From contig NZ_CP076607.1 in assembly GCF_018966525.1 (NCBI RefSeq), forward strand, positions 4,588,001 through 4,652,000: a stretch of 64,000 nt of DNA. The letters are read 5' to 3'. Below are positions 43,162-51,548 of this stretch, piece after piece. The position numbers and the translations under genes are program-made. The DNA is from Paenibacillus sophorae. Lineage in GTDB: Bacteria > Bacillota > Bacilli > Paenibacillales > Paenibacillaceae. Under the pieces are notes generated by a model. That model had not been told where the DNA came from. It did no database searches and was given only the letters and a program-made list of their open reading frames with translations. How positions within the stretch are numbered: the stretch's first letter is position 1; the number at the start of each line of letters is the position of its first letter.

Positions 43162-44103
43162 GTGGGTAAACAGACAGCAGCGCTGTTGCTTGCCGCCTTT
43201 TTGCTGACATCGTGCAGCAGCGCGGAGAACACTGCTCCGGATGGAACGACGGCTGCGACGCCAAGCGCCAAGGCTTCACCTTCAGCGGCCGCGACCGGAA
43301 CTTCTACAGCAAGTCCCTCCATACAGCCTTCCGCTGCCGCCACCGGCAGTGAGGATGCATCTGCATCACCGGGAGCTTCCGCTTCGCCGGCCGCCGGATC
43401 GGTTAACGGCAACACAAATTCGGAAGAACAGACCGGGCTTGGAACGGAAGTGAAAGTACCGCTGCTGTATCATATGAACAAGAACTACGACATTAAGCCC
43501 AATGAAGAAGGCACGAACAAAAAGGTCGTACTGCTGACGTTCGACGACGGCCCCAAGGAAGCGAAGCTGATCAATTCAATCATCGACACGCTGGATAAAC
43601 ATAAAGCCAAAGCGATCTTCTTCGTCAATGGTTACCGCATCAAGGAGCACCCGGAGCTGCTGAAGTTGATTCATGAACGCGGCGGAATCATCGGCAATCA
43701 CAGCTGGGATCATATCGTTCTCAAGGATAAGCCGTACACCGCCGTCAAGAAGCAGATTGAAGATGTGCAAAAGATCGTAAAGGAAGTCACGGGGGAAGCG
43801 CCGGTATTCTTCCGGCCACCACACGGGGCAGGCGGAGATGTCGGCAAAAAGGTTGCCGCAGAGAACGGCATGCTCTACATGACTTGGTCCAACGGCTCCC
43901 TTGATTGGACAATGAAGGAAAAGGACACAGGCAAGACAGAAAAGCTGATCAAAAACGTTACCGAGCAGCTCCATTCCGGCAGCAATATTCTGATGCACGA
44001 ACTGCCGTGGACTACCGAAGCGCTGGACAAACTGCTGACCACGCTGGAGAGCAAGGGCTACGGCTTTGTCGATCCGCGCAGTATCGAACTGAAAATGCGG
44101 TAA
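43162..44103 (+). CDS. Polysaccharide deacetylase lipoprotein
   Basis: A NodB-type carbohydrate esterase of 313 residues. The lipobox LTSC ends an N-terminal signal, and a linker of about 70 residues rich in A, S, P and T follows. The catalytic motifs are TFDDGPK, HSWDH and RPPHGAGG, with MTWSNGSLDW further on. It probably removes acetyl groups from peptidoglycan or another wall glycan on the outer face. It starts at a GTG at 43162-43164 with a weak ribosome site. Confidence 0.9.
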   Translation: MGKQTAALLLAAFLLTSCSSAENTAPDGTTAATPSAKASPSAAATGTSTASPSIQPSAAATGSEDASASPGASASPAAGSVNGNTNSEEQTGLGTEVKVPLLYHMNKNYDIKPNEEGTNKKVVLLTFDDGPKEAKLINSIIDTLDKHKAKAIFFVNGYRIKEHPELLKLIHERGGIIGNHSWDHIVLKDKPYTAVKKQIEDVQKIVKEVTGEAPVFFRPPHGAGGDVGKKVAAENGMLYMTWSNGSLDWTMKEKDTGKTEKLIKNVTEQLHSGSNILMHELPWTTEALDKLLTTLESKGYGFVDPRSIELKMR

Positions 44104-44118
44104 GCCGAAAGTAAACGA

Positions 44119-44160
44119 AGAGGCCCCGACCCATCCTGTGGAGGATGAGCGGGGCCTTTT
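44119..44160 (+). terminator. Terminator of the deacetylase gene
   Basis: AGGCCCCG and CGGGGCCT with an inner ATCCT/AGGAT pairing; four T follow, 18 bases past the stop. Confidence 0.8.
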
Positions 44161-44199
44161 ACCTGATTATCCGATGCTGAAATGCCGGTCATAGTGCAG

Positions 44200-45054
44200 T
44201 TACGGGATAAGCCGTATTTCTGATACACCGGACGCCGGCCGGCGCAGTGTAAGGATGTGCAGCTCAGCGGGACTCCGGAAGCGCAGCGGCAAATGAGCGG
44301 TGCCAAACCCCCGGCTGATCAGCAGCATGGCCTCCCTGTCCGTATCATCTCCTTTGGGCCATCGGTACATCCCGGCCGAGTAAGTGCGGTAGAAGTCTTC
44401 GACATGCCTGAGGCCGATAATGGGCAGAACAACCTGCCCTCCGTGAGTGTGGCCCGACAGGATGAGATCGGCAGGGACGTTCGAGAGGCGCATCAGCCAC
44501 ATCGGATCATGCACAAGAATAATCCGGCATTCCTTCTCAGCTCCGGCAGGCAAATCCGGCAGAGGAGCAAACCCAAGTCTGCCGCCTTTCCTTGGATGGT
44601 CTACGCCTGTGAGCCACAGCGTTGTCCTTTCCCGTTCTAAAGCAACGTTCTCATCCGTCAGCAGCCGAACTCCATTCTGTTCGAGAATACGGTCAACCTC
44701 AACAATGTCCGCCTTGTAGTCGTGGTTGCCGTGCACGGCATAGACAGGACCAATAGAGGCAAGAAGCGCCATATTATCGTCCAAACGTTTAAGCGGGCTG
44801 TTCTTCTCCGTCATATCGCCGCCTAACAGCACGATATCTATTTGTCCCTTTAAACTGGAAAGTCTCTTCCGCGGCAGGATTCGCCTGTGGATATCGGTGA
44901 CGAGCAAAATCCGATATCCTTCAAACGCCCGGGGAAGGGTTTCCAGCTCGATATCCGTTTCGGCAAGCCGGCTCCGGCAGGCTCCTGACAGCATGGCTGC
45001 GCCAAATGCGACAACCCCTGCGGCGGCCAGCAGACCGGCCAAGCCCGCTACCAT
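44200..45054 (-). CDS. Membrane-anchored metallophosphoesterase
   Basis: A calcineurin-like phosphoesterase of 284 residues with an N-terminal membrane anchor (residues 3-24). The metal motifs are VTDIHRR, LLGGDMT, GNHDYK, LVHDP and LSGHTHGGQ. It resembles B. subtilis YkuE/YpbG; the substrate is unknown. Its ATG overlaps the previous stop by 7 bases. Confidence 0.9.
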   Translation of the reverse strand: MVAGLAGLLAAAGVVAFGAAMLSGACRSRLAETDIELETLPRAFEGYRILLVTDIHRRILPRKRLSSLKGQIDIVLLGGDMTEKNSPLKRLDDNMALLASIGPVYAVHGNHDYKADIVEVDRILEQNGVRLLTDENVALERERTTLWLTGVDHPRKGGRLGFAPLPDLPAGAEKECRIILVHDPMWLMRLSNVPADLILSGHTHGGQVVLPIIGLRHVEDFYRTYSAGMYRWPKGDDTDREAMLLISRGFGTAHLPLRFRSPAELHILTLRRPASGVSEIRLIP

Positions 45055-45458
45055 AACGTCCTAAGAGGCGGAGCGCCTTTTATCCCCCACCACAGCAGAA
45101 AGATCAGCAGCATCATAAACAGAACATTAAGCGAATTGACGAACAACTTACTAAGCCTGATCCGTTCCGAACGATAAGTCGAGGAGCGGGACGGGGGGGA
45201 TTGCTCCTCTTTTTCTCCCGGTTTGGGCCGGTCCGCTCTTCTCCCGCCCCGCCCGGTTCCGGCTTTCTGCCTTACCGCTGCGGACTTGCCGCCCTCAGTA
45301 TTCTTTTTGCGCGACCGGGACAGGGTTTGTGAGGATGATTCTTTTTTCCTTGGTGATGAAGCTTCCGCTTTGCGCGGATTGCTTGCTTTGACGCCGGAAA
45401 TGCCCTCGCGGTTTCTTTTGTTCTGGCGGGACTTTACCCGGCTGAGCTCCTCACTCAT
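45048..45458 (-). CDS. Basic low-complexity protein with C-terminal membrane segment
   Basis: A 136-residue protein. The first 95 residues are very rich in S, K and R (SRSRKKN, GRGGRRADRPK), and a single membrane helix near residues 108-125 ends the protein. No domain is recognisable. It lies between the CPBP protease (ATGA overlap) and the phosphoesterase, the place of YpbE in B. subtilis, but no LysM domain is seen. GGAGGGAG precedes the ATG. Confidence 0.65.
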   Translation of the reverse strand: MSEELSRVKSRQNKRNREGISGVKASNPRKAEASSPRKKESSSQTLSRSRKKNTEGGKSAAVRQKAGTGRGGRRADRPKPGEKEEQSPPSRSSTYRSERIRLSKLFVNSLNVLFMMLLIFLLWWGIKGAPPLRTLW

Positions 45459-46048
45459 GACTCCCTCCTGTAGCGGATCACCAGCCCAGAGAACAGGTCG
45501 ATGATGAAATGACATAAAATAGGCGCCCAGATCGTACCGGAATAGATGTAGATAAGACCGAGGCCGTAACTGCTGGCAAATACCCAGCCCGTAGGAATCC
45601 AGTGCCTTAAGTAGCGCACATGGATAATTGCAAACAGGATGCTCGTCCAATATGGCCCGAAAGCATACTGTATGGCGCCTCGGAACAGCAGCTCTTCGCA
45701 AATGGACACGATGGCGGCGATCAGCACGATATGCCAAAGCGGCCGTTTGCGGAACAACAGCTCGTTGATCCCTCCATCATCCATAGTTTGCTCAGGGACA
45801 ATATAGGTTAACACGAAGTCCACTACGAGCATAATGACCGCGAGACCTAGTCCCCAAGCTGCAAAATTGATGCTTTCGGGAAAATTTAGTACGTGAATAG
45901 GATTTCTTTTCTGAAATAATACCCAGATCAAACCGATAATAAGGGTAAGACCCTGTGTAAAATAAAGATTAACTAATAGCAGCCGTTCGGTTAACTGCTC
46001 CGGTGTTGCTTTTTGTAGTTTTATGTCGCCGAATTTAAATTTTTTCAT
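45455..46048 (-). CDS. CPBP-family intramembrane metalloprotease (YpbD-like)
   Basis: A 197-residue protein with about five membrane segments and the CPBP/Abi motifs EELLFRG, FAIIHVRY and CHFIID. Relatives process prenylated or signal proteins or bacteriocin-related targets; the substrate is unknown. It is the first gene of a three-gene unit with the basic protein and the phosphoesterase. Confidence 0.85.
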   Translation of the reverse strand: MKKFKFGDIKLQKATPEQLTERLLLVNLYFTQGLTLIIGLIWVLFQKRNPIHVLNFPESINFAAWGLGLAVIMLVVDFVLTYIVPEQTMDDGGINELLFRKRPLWHIVLIAAIVSICEELLFRGAIQYAFGPYWTSILFAIIHVRYLRHWIPTGWVFASSYGLGLIYIYSGTIWAPILCHFIIDLFSGLVIRYRRES

Positions 46049-46130
46049 TAATTACCTACCTGTTCTTAAATAATTTCAAATCCTAACATTCATATCCAAT
46101 TCAATCCTCATAGAAAAAGGAGCCCTTATT

Positions 46131-47033
46131 ATGAATCACCGTTCATCCAGCAAACCAATGCTGTACACCCTTGGATTCTTGTTCTGCCTGATCTCTGCTT
46201 TTGCTGTCTTTTTCACTGGAGTGAAGGTTGGTGCCGATAAGGTCGAGGCCAAATATGAGAAACTGAACGCCAATGGACAATCCGCGGAATCCTTCGCGTA
46301 TTACCGCCAAACAGATCTCGTTACTTTCTATCATAACGTATTTTTGCCCTATCGGGAATTCAAGCAGAACTGGAACGAGCAGGTTGACCTTCTAACCCGG
46401 GGAAGCGGCGCTGACAGTTCGGTAATACTCAAAAATCTCCGCAATCTCGCGGATGGCGCTTACTCGCAAGTGACCCAGACATCCATCTTCGACGAGTCCC
46501 CGCTTCTGAAGCAGGGCCAGCTTAATATCCTGAAAAGCCTTCGCCTCTTCTCTGAAGCTGCCGACAAGGCATCTTCGGCCTCCGGGAAAGCGCAGGCGGC
46601 AAAGGCGCTGAAAAATGGGGAGTTAGCGGCTGGCGCAGTTAGATACGGACTTTTGGCCCAAAGCAATTATTATGCCTCAATGCTTAAATGGGGTTCCCAG
46701 AAGAATTCTTCCATTCCTTCCGAGACGGGTGATCTGAAGATAATCACGCTGGCAATGTGGAACAAAATGCCCCTGCTGCTCAAGAACGCCGCTATCGCGG
46801 AAATCATGCTAAACCGCAGCATTTTCGAGGATTACGAACCGCAGGATGTAACGGCTAAGATCGATAATCTGATCCATTCCGGTACGGCGGCATCCCTGAA
46901 ACTTAAGGATATCCAGAGCGCCACCTCCCTGCTTGTATCCACCGGAGCCCTTGGGGGACGGGATTTCTCCAAATGGCGCCAACAGTACTACAGCAAGGAA
47001 ACGGTGCCGCAGCTTCCTTTCTTCGCCAACTGA
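46131..47033 (+). CDS. Uncharacterised membrane-anchored helical protein
   Basis: A 300-residue protein with one N-terminal membrane segment (residues 10-31) and a large helical, probably extracytoplasmic, domain. I recognise no family. Features include AYYRQTDLVTFYHNVFLPYREF and a C-terminal SKWRQQYYSKE. It is transcribed divergently from the CPBP gene and precedes the serA leader. AAAAAGGAG lies 10 bases before the ATG. Confidence 0.6.
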   Translation: MNHRSSSKPMLYTLGFLFCLISAFAVFFTGVKVGADKVEAKYEKLNANGQSAESFAYYRQTDLVTFYHNVFLPYREFKQNWNEQVDLLTRGSGADSSVILKNLRNLADGAYSQVTQTSIFDESPLLKQGQLNILKSLRLFSEAADKASSASGKAQAAKALKNGELAAGAVRYGLLAQSNYYASMLKWGSQKNSSIPSETGDLKIITLAMWNKMPLLLKNAAIAEIMLNRSIFEDYEPQDVTAKIDNLIHSGTAASLKLKDIQSATSLLVSTGALGGRDFSKWRQQYYSKETVPQLPFFAN

Positions 47034-47076
47034 TATCGGCAAATGCATCATACCACAATCATCCGGCAAAATCCTA

Positions 47077-47106
47077 TTGACACATGTAGCACAGCCATGT
47101 TACATT
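47077..47106 (+). promoter_or_regulatory. Upstream serA promoter
   Basis: TTGACA at 47077-47082 is followed after 18 bases by TACATT at 47101-47106. Its transcript would begin near 47113 and contain the whole T-box. Confidence 0.6.
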
Positions 47107-47112
47107 ATGAAA

Positions 47113-47387
47113 AAATTAATCAAGCAAAACCGATGATGGAACAAAGATACTGAAGGTCTTCAGAGAGCCGGCGGATGGTGCAAGCCGGTGGCGGACAGTT
47201 TACTTTAGCGCTCCTGAGTTATTGTGTTGAACTTATAGTAGGCACAATCGGATCATCTCCGTTACCAGTGTTCCTGTTTACAGGATAATGAGACTGTGTC
47301 TGTAAAGGATGCGGTGAATTAGGGTGGTACCACGACAACTCTCGTCCCTTACTGCGGAAGCAGTATGAGATCGGGAGTTTTTTTGTT
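47113..47387 (+). promoter_or_regulatory. T-box riboswitch of serA
   Basis: Stem I elements are present: CAGAGAGCCGG and GGTGCAAGCCGG. The T-box consensus AGGGTGGTACCACG lies at 47321-47334, followed by a terminator/antiterminator region with a run of seven T at 47381-47387. Uncharged tRNA bound to the UGG of the T-box would favour antitermination. The specifier loop contains AGC at 47207-47209, a serine codon, which would fit serA, but the loop boundaries are my reading. Confidence 0.9.
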
Positions 47388-47472
47388 GACTGCCTGCTTG
47401 ACTGCGCCCGCCCGGAAGAACATCTCATGAATCAGGCCCTGCTTTAGACCTATTCTCTGCTGCGACACCGCG

Positions 47473-47501
47473 TTGACGCTTGGCTGAAAATGCGGTATGA
47501 T
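47473..47501 (+). promoter_or_regulatory. Second serA promoter, downstream of the T-box terminator
   Basis: TTGACG (47473-47478) and TATGAT (47496-47501) are exactly 17 bases apart and lie between the T-box terminator and serA. Transcripts from here would escape T-box control. Confidence 0.55.
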
Positions 47502-47601
47502 CGCCTTCTTCTATGGAAAAGCTGTTGCAGGTAATCCGGAGAGCCTAAAAGGGCCTCCTCAAAAATAAAGTGTTCACACATCTAAGGAGGAAAAAGAAAT
47601 C

Positions 47602-49194
47602 ATGTTTAAAATTTTGGTATCGGACCCGATCAGCGATCTGGGCATTCAGCAGCTGACGGAAGCAAGCGACGTAACGGTAGACAAAAAAACGGGTCTCAGC
47701 GAGGATGAACTCATTGCGATTATCGGCGAATACGACGGTCTGCTTGTACGGTCCCAAACCACTGTCACCGAGAAAATTATCGAAGCGGGGTCCAATCTGA
47801 AAGTAATCGGACGTGCAGGCGTCGGCGTGGACAATATCAATCTGGAAGCCGCCACGAAGCGCGGAGTTGTCGTGATTAACGCTCCGGACGGCAACACCAT
47901 CACTACTTGTGAGCATGCCTTTGCGATGATGATGGCTCTGGCTCGCCATATTCCCCAAGCCTATGCGAAGACAACCACCGGCGTATGGGACAAAAAATCA
48001 TTCCTCGGCGTTGAGCTCCGCGGCAAAACGCTTGGCGTTCTCGGCATGGGCCGGATCGGCAGCGAAGTTGCGAAGCGCGCCAAGGCATTCGGCATGAACA
48101 TTTTAGCCTATGACCCGTTTCTGACGGCTGACCGTGCGGAAAAGCTGGAAGTAACGCTGGCTTCTGTTGATGACATCGTACAGGGTGCGGACTTCATCAC
48201 TGTTCACACACCGCTGACTCCACAAACGCGCCACATGATTTCCCGCCCTCAGTTCGAGGTTATGAAAAAAGGCATGCGCATCGTCAACTGTGCGCGTGGC
48301 GGCGTCATTGATGAAATGGCACTGGTAGAAGCTATCGATGCAGGGATCGTGGCCGGAGCGGCTTTTGACGTATTCGAGAAAGAACCGCCGCAAGCGGATC
48401 ACCCTTTCCTGTCGCATCCGAAAATCATCGTCACTCCGCACCTTGGCGCATCGACTGTGGAAGCACAGGAGAATGTGGCGATCGACGTATCCGAGCAGGT
48501 GCTGCATATTTTGCGGAATGAGCCATTCATCAATGCGGTTAACATCCCTCCGGTTGCTCCAAGTGTCATGAACAAGCTGCAGCCTTACTTCAATCTCGGG
48601 GAGAAGCTTGGCAGCTTCGCATCGCAGATTACGAATGGCGCCATCAACGAAATTCATGTGGAATTTGCCGGCGACCTTTCGGATGTCGACACTCAACCGC
48701 TGAACCGGTACATTGTCAAAGGCGTACTGTCCCGCCACTTCGGCGGCGACGTCAACATCGTCAATTCCATGCACTTGGCCAAGACACGCGAAGTAAATGT
48801 GGTCGTGACTAAAGCCTCGAAAACTAAAGGCTTCACAAACCTGATCACAGTGAAGCTCATTGCCGAGGGAGGCGAAGAGCGCCTTGTGGCCGGTACGCTT
48901 CTGCAAGGATACGGAGAACGGATCGTGCAGTTGGGTAAATTCCCGGTTGATATCGCTCCGGAAGGCAATCAAATCCTGATCTCCCATAACGATAAACCCG
49001 GCATTATCGGCAACGTAGGTACGCTGCTCGGCCAGAACGACGTCAACATCGCGTCGATGCAGGTGGGACGTATCGTTGTCGGCGGCGAAGCCATTATGCT
49101 GCTGACCGTCGACAAGGAAGTTCCGGATGATGTGCTGGTGAAGCTGGCCGCTTTATCGGAGATTAATACGGCTAAAGAAGTCGTGCTGCAGTAG
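47602..49194 (+). CDS. serA: D-3-phosphoglycerate dehydrogenase
   Basis: First step of serine synthesis, 530 residues. The NAD site is LGMGRIGSEVAKRAK. Catalytic segments are NCARGGVIDE and VTPHLGAST. An intervening domain and a C-terminal ACT domain (DKPGIIGNVGTLLGQNDVNIASMQVG) follow, as in long bacterial SerA, and the ACT domain could bind serine. AAGGAGG lies 12 bases before the ATG. It is regulated by the T-box upstream. Confidence 0.97.
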   Translation: MFKILVSDPISDLGIQQLTEASDVTVDKKTGLSEDELIAIIGEYDGLLVRSQTTVTEKIIEAGSNLKVIGRAGVGVDNINLEAATKRGVVVINAPDGNTITTCEHAFAMMMALARHIPQAYAKTTTGVWDKKSFLGVELRGKTLGVLGMGRIGSEVAKRAKAFGMNILAYDPFLTADRAEKLEVTLASVDDIVQGADFITVHTPLTPQTRHMISRPQFEVMKKGMRIVNCARGGVIDEMALVEAIDAGIVAGAAFDVFEKEPPQADHPFLSHPKIIVTPHLGASTVEAQENVAIDVSEQVLHILRNEPFINAVNIPPVAPSVMNKLQPYFNLGEKLGSFASQITNGAINEIHVEFAGDLSDVDTQPLNRYIVKGVLSRHFGGDVNIVNSMHLAKTREVNVVVTKASKTKGFTNLITVKLIAEGGEERLVAGTLLQGYGERIVQLGKFPVDIAPEGNQILISHNDKPGIIGNVGTLLGQNDVNIASMQVGRIVVGGEAIMLLTVDKEVPDDVLVKLAALSEINTAKEVVLQ

Positions 49195-49226
49195 ACTTTA
49201 ATATCCGAAATTGCACTGTATAACAG

Positions 49227-49265
49227 AGCGCCGGCTGCCATTGGAATGGGCAGCCGGCGCTTTAT
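49227..49265. terminator. Bidirectional terminator between serA and the SDR gene
   Basis: AGCGCCGGCTGCC pairs with GGCAGCCGGCGCT around a nine-base loop. It serves convergent genes; T follows on the plus strand (TTTATT). Confidence 0.8.
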
Positions 49266-50104
49266 TATTCAGAGATTAGGAATGCGGGCACCACCCGGCC
49301 GTCAATATCGGTAAAACCGTATTGTTCCGCCAAACACCCCACCTGCTGGGGCACGCCCGACCTTTCAATAATCTTCGGATCGGCTGCCAAAGCGCATACG
49401 GCCCGCCCGATATAACGGGTGGATTCGGTTGCTTTCAGTTCTTCTACTTCCTGCCAATGTGCTTCATCCGTATGAAAGGCGTCCAGAACAAGTTCTGTCC
49501 GCATCCAGCCCGGAGACAGCGGAATGACGGCGATTCCGTCAGCCGCAATTTCCTTGGATAATCCGCAGGCCATACGTACCAGCGCATTCTTGGACAAATC
49601 ATAGTAGAAGTTGCTGATGTGCCTATACCGGTCCCAAAAAGTAGTGTGAATGATCAGTCCGTTCTTTTGGATGCGCATCAGCGGAATCGCATAGTAATTC
49701 GTTATCAGCTGTGCGCGTACGCCGGAATCGAACATATGGTTCCAATGCTCCAGCGGCTGCTCCCAGAAAGGCCGCTCATCAATCCGCAGCGCGTTGCCTC
49801 CCCATACATTGTTCACCATTATGTCCAGCCTGCCTTGTTCGGAAGCAATGCGCGAAATTAAGCTTTCCGTATCACGGGTATCGGTATGATCGCATCTTAC
49901 CGCCGCTCCGCGCCCTCCCGCCTTTTCGATTTCTTCCACCGTGGCATCAATATCTCCTGGTCTATTTTTCGTGCGGTTTCCATTAACGCTTCTGCCTGTC
50001 ACATAGACGTAAGCCCCGGCGGCGGCCAATTCCAGCGCTATACCCTTTCCCGCTCCTCTGCTTGCTCCGGTGACAAGCGTAATCTTTCCCTGCAGCGTTT
50101 TCAT
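49265..50104 (-). CDS. Short-chain dehydrogenase/reductase
   Basis: A 279-residue SDR. The cofactor motif is VTGASRGAGKGIAL, followed by NNVWGG and the catalytic YYDLSKNA. VYVTGRS after the first strands suggests NADP use. It resembles DHRS1-type proteins with the FWEQPLEHWNHMF segment. The substrate is unknown. GGGAGG lies 9 bases before the ATG. Confidence 0.88.
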   Translation of the reverse strand: MKTLQGKITLVTGASRGAGKGIALELAAAGAYVYVTGRSVNGNRTKNRPGDIDATVEEIEKAGGRGAAVRCDHTDTRDTESLISRIASEQGRLDIMVNNVWGGNALRIDERPFWEQPLEHWNHMFDSGVRAQLITNYYAIPLMRIQKNGLIIHTTFWDRYRHISNFYYDLSKNALVRMACGLSKEIAADGIAVIPLSPGWMRTELVLDAFHTDEAHWQEVEELKATESTRYIGRAVCALAADPKIIERSGVPQQVGCLAEQYGFTDIDGRVVPAFLISE

Positions 50105-50246
50105 ATTAAGGTGCCTCCCTGAGACCAGAACTCGCCTGCTCCATTTAGCTTCTCCAGACTTCAGCTTTTCCGGCCTTTACTGGATTACCACAGGCTGTAT
50201 ATTAAGCTTAGCCCTTATATATGTCATGGATTGTCGTATATTATAG

Positions 50247-50480
50247 ATATAGTTATTTTATAGTTAAGATGAACTTAAGATTTTCCATAAGGTATCATTC
50301 GTAACTACGAGGAATGTTTGGACTTCCGGCCGCTGTTGTCCCCAGATTTCTTGATTGAAACCGCTCTTCGCGGATGAAATCCGGAGACAAAGGCGGTCGC
50401 TATCGCTCCTACAGTTCCAAACTTCCCCTTCGTTCCTTCATCCCCTGATGTTATTTTTCAAGTTCATCTTATATAGTTAT
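50247..50480. repeat. Long imperfect palindrome, MITE-like, with possible target duplication
   Basis: The ends carry an inverted repeat (TTAAGATGAACTT at 50264-50276 with AAGTTCATCTTATATA at 50460-50475). The interior is also self-complementary: GGCCGCTGTTGTCCCCAGATTTC against GAAATCCGGAGACAAAGGCGGTC with few mismatches, and TGTTTGGACT against AGTTCCAAAC. The direct repeat ATATAGTTAT lies just outside both ends (50247-50256 and 50471-50480), like a target duplication. There is no ORF inside. It fills most of the 370-base gap between the SDR and the WYL regulator. Confidence 0.6.
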
Positions 50481-50508
50481 GGTTATTAAGTTAGGAGGTA
50501 TCACGGAG

Positions 50509-51486
50509 ATGAGAGCCGATCGTCTGCTGTCCATTCTGCTGCTGCTTCAGAATCGCGGCAAACTTACGACCCGTCAATTATCAGGCATGCTTGAAATATC
50601 CGAACGGACGGTGCACCGGGATATGGAGGCTCTATCGGCCGCGGGCATTCCCGTACTGGCGGAGCGGGGCCGCGAAGGAGGCTGGATGCTTGCAGAGGGC
50701 TACCGCACGAGACTTACGGGCATGAAGCCCCGGGAGATCGGAGCGCTGCTCTTAACCGCAGATCCGGCGATTCTTGACGATCTAGGTATAAAAGAGGATT
50801 TTGCCGCGGCAGCCCGCAAGCTCGAGGCCGTATCCAGAACGCTCAGCCCGGAAGCCGGGTACAGCCTGGCCGGACAAATCCATATTGACGGGGTCTCGTG
50901 GCATCCTATTGATGAATCGGTCCCCTATCTGGTTCTGCTCCAGCACGCTATGCAGGAGAAGCGTAGGGTCAGAATCAGCTACGGTCAGAGTACAGAGACT
51001 AAGGAACGGATAATCGAACCTCTTGGACTGGTGGCGAAAAAAGGGGTATGGTATGCGGTTGCTTGCTGCGAGGGCGAACTTCGGACATATCGGGTGTCCC
51101 GAATCACTCAAGCCGAGATTACGGAGGAGCATTTCCAGCGGCCTCCGGGCTTCGATCTTCAGGCGTACTGGGAGCAGTCTACCCGGGACTTCAAGGCTTC
51201 ATTGCCCCGCTACCCCGCCGAGCTGCGGATTCGGGATTCCGCCCTCCCGGAGCTTGAAAAAGAGCGGTATGTGAAGGTGTTGTCTTCCGCCATTTCACCT
51301 GACCCCGTATGGCTTGCAATAAAGGCGGAGTTCCAAACGTTTGAATCGGCAAAACGCATCATTTTGTCTTACGGAGCGGATGTGATTGTTACCACACCGC
51401 CTGAGCTTAGACAGGAAGTTGAGAATACGGCCTGCGCCATTGTCTCCCTCTACCAGACACCGGAAAGCGGACCGCGCCTCTCTTAA
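50509..51486 (+). CDS. DeoR-type HTH / WYL-domain transcriptional regulator
   Basis: A 325-residue regulator. The N-terminal helix-turn-helix reads MRADRLLSILLLLQNRGKLTTRQLSGML and SERTVHRDMEAL. A WYL domain follows (GLVAKKGVWYAVACCEGELRTYRVSRI) with a C-terminal WCX region. AGGAGG lies 10 bases before ATG 50509; ten more codons are open upstream but start within the palindromic repeat. Target genes are not evident; the SDR and glpK are its neighbours. Confidence 0.88.
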   Translation: MRADRLLSILLLLQNRGKLTTRQLSGMLEISERTVHRDMEALSAAGIPVLAERGREGGWMLAEGYRTRLTGMKPREIGALLLTADPAILDDLGIKEDFAAAARKLEAVSRTLSPEAGYSLAGQIHIDGVSWHPIDESVPYLVLLQHAMQEKRRVRISYGQSTETKERIIEPLGLVAKKGVWYAVACCEGELRTYRVSRITQAEITEEHFQRPPGFDLQAYWEQSTRDFKASLPRYPAELRIRDSALPELEKERYVKVLSSAISPDPVWLAIKAEFQTFESAKRIILSYGADVIVTTPPELRQEVENTACAIVSLYQTPESGPRLS

Positions 51487-51548
51487 AGGATCGCGATCCG
51501 CATCTTCTTGTTAATAAGCCTATTCTATTGTATGGGCCGATGTGACCC

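Noticed and set aside
43134..43415. 93-residue minus-strand frame
   Set aside because: It is the complement of the A/S/P-rich linker of the deacetylase; a low-complexity artefact.
45459..45737. Longer N-terminus for the basic membrane protein
   Set aside because: It overlaps the CPBP protease gene in another frame; GGAGGGAG before ATG 45458 marks the real start.
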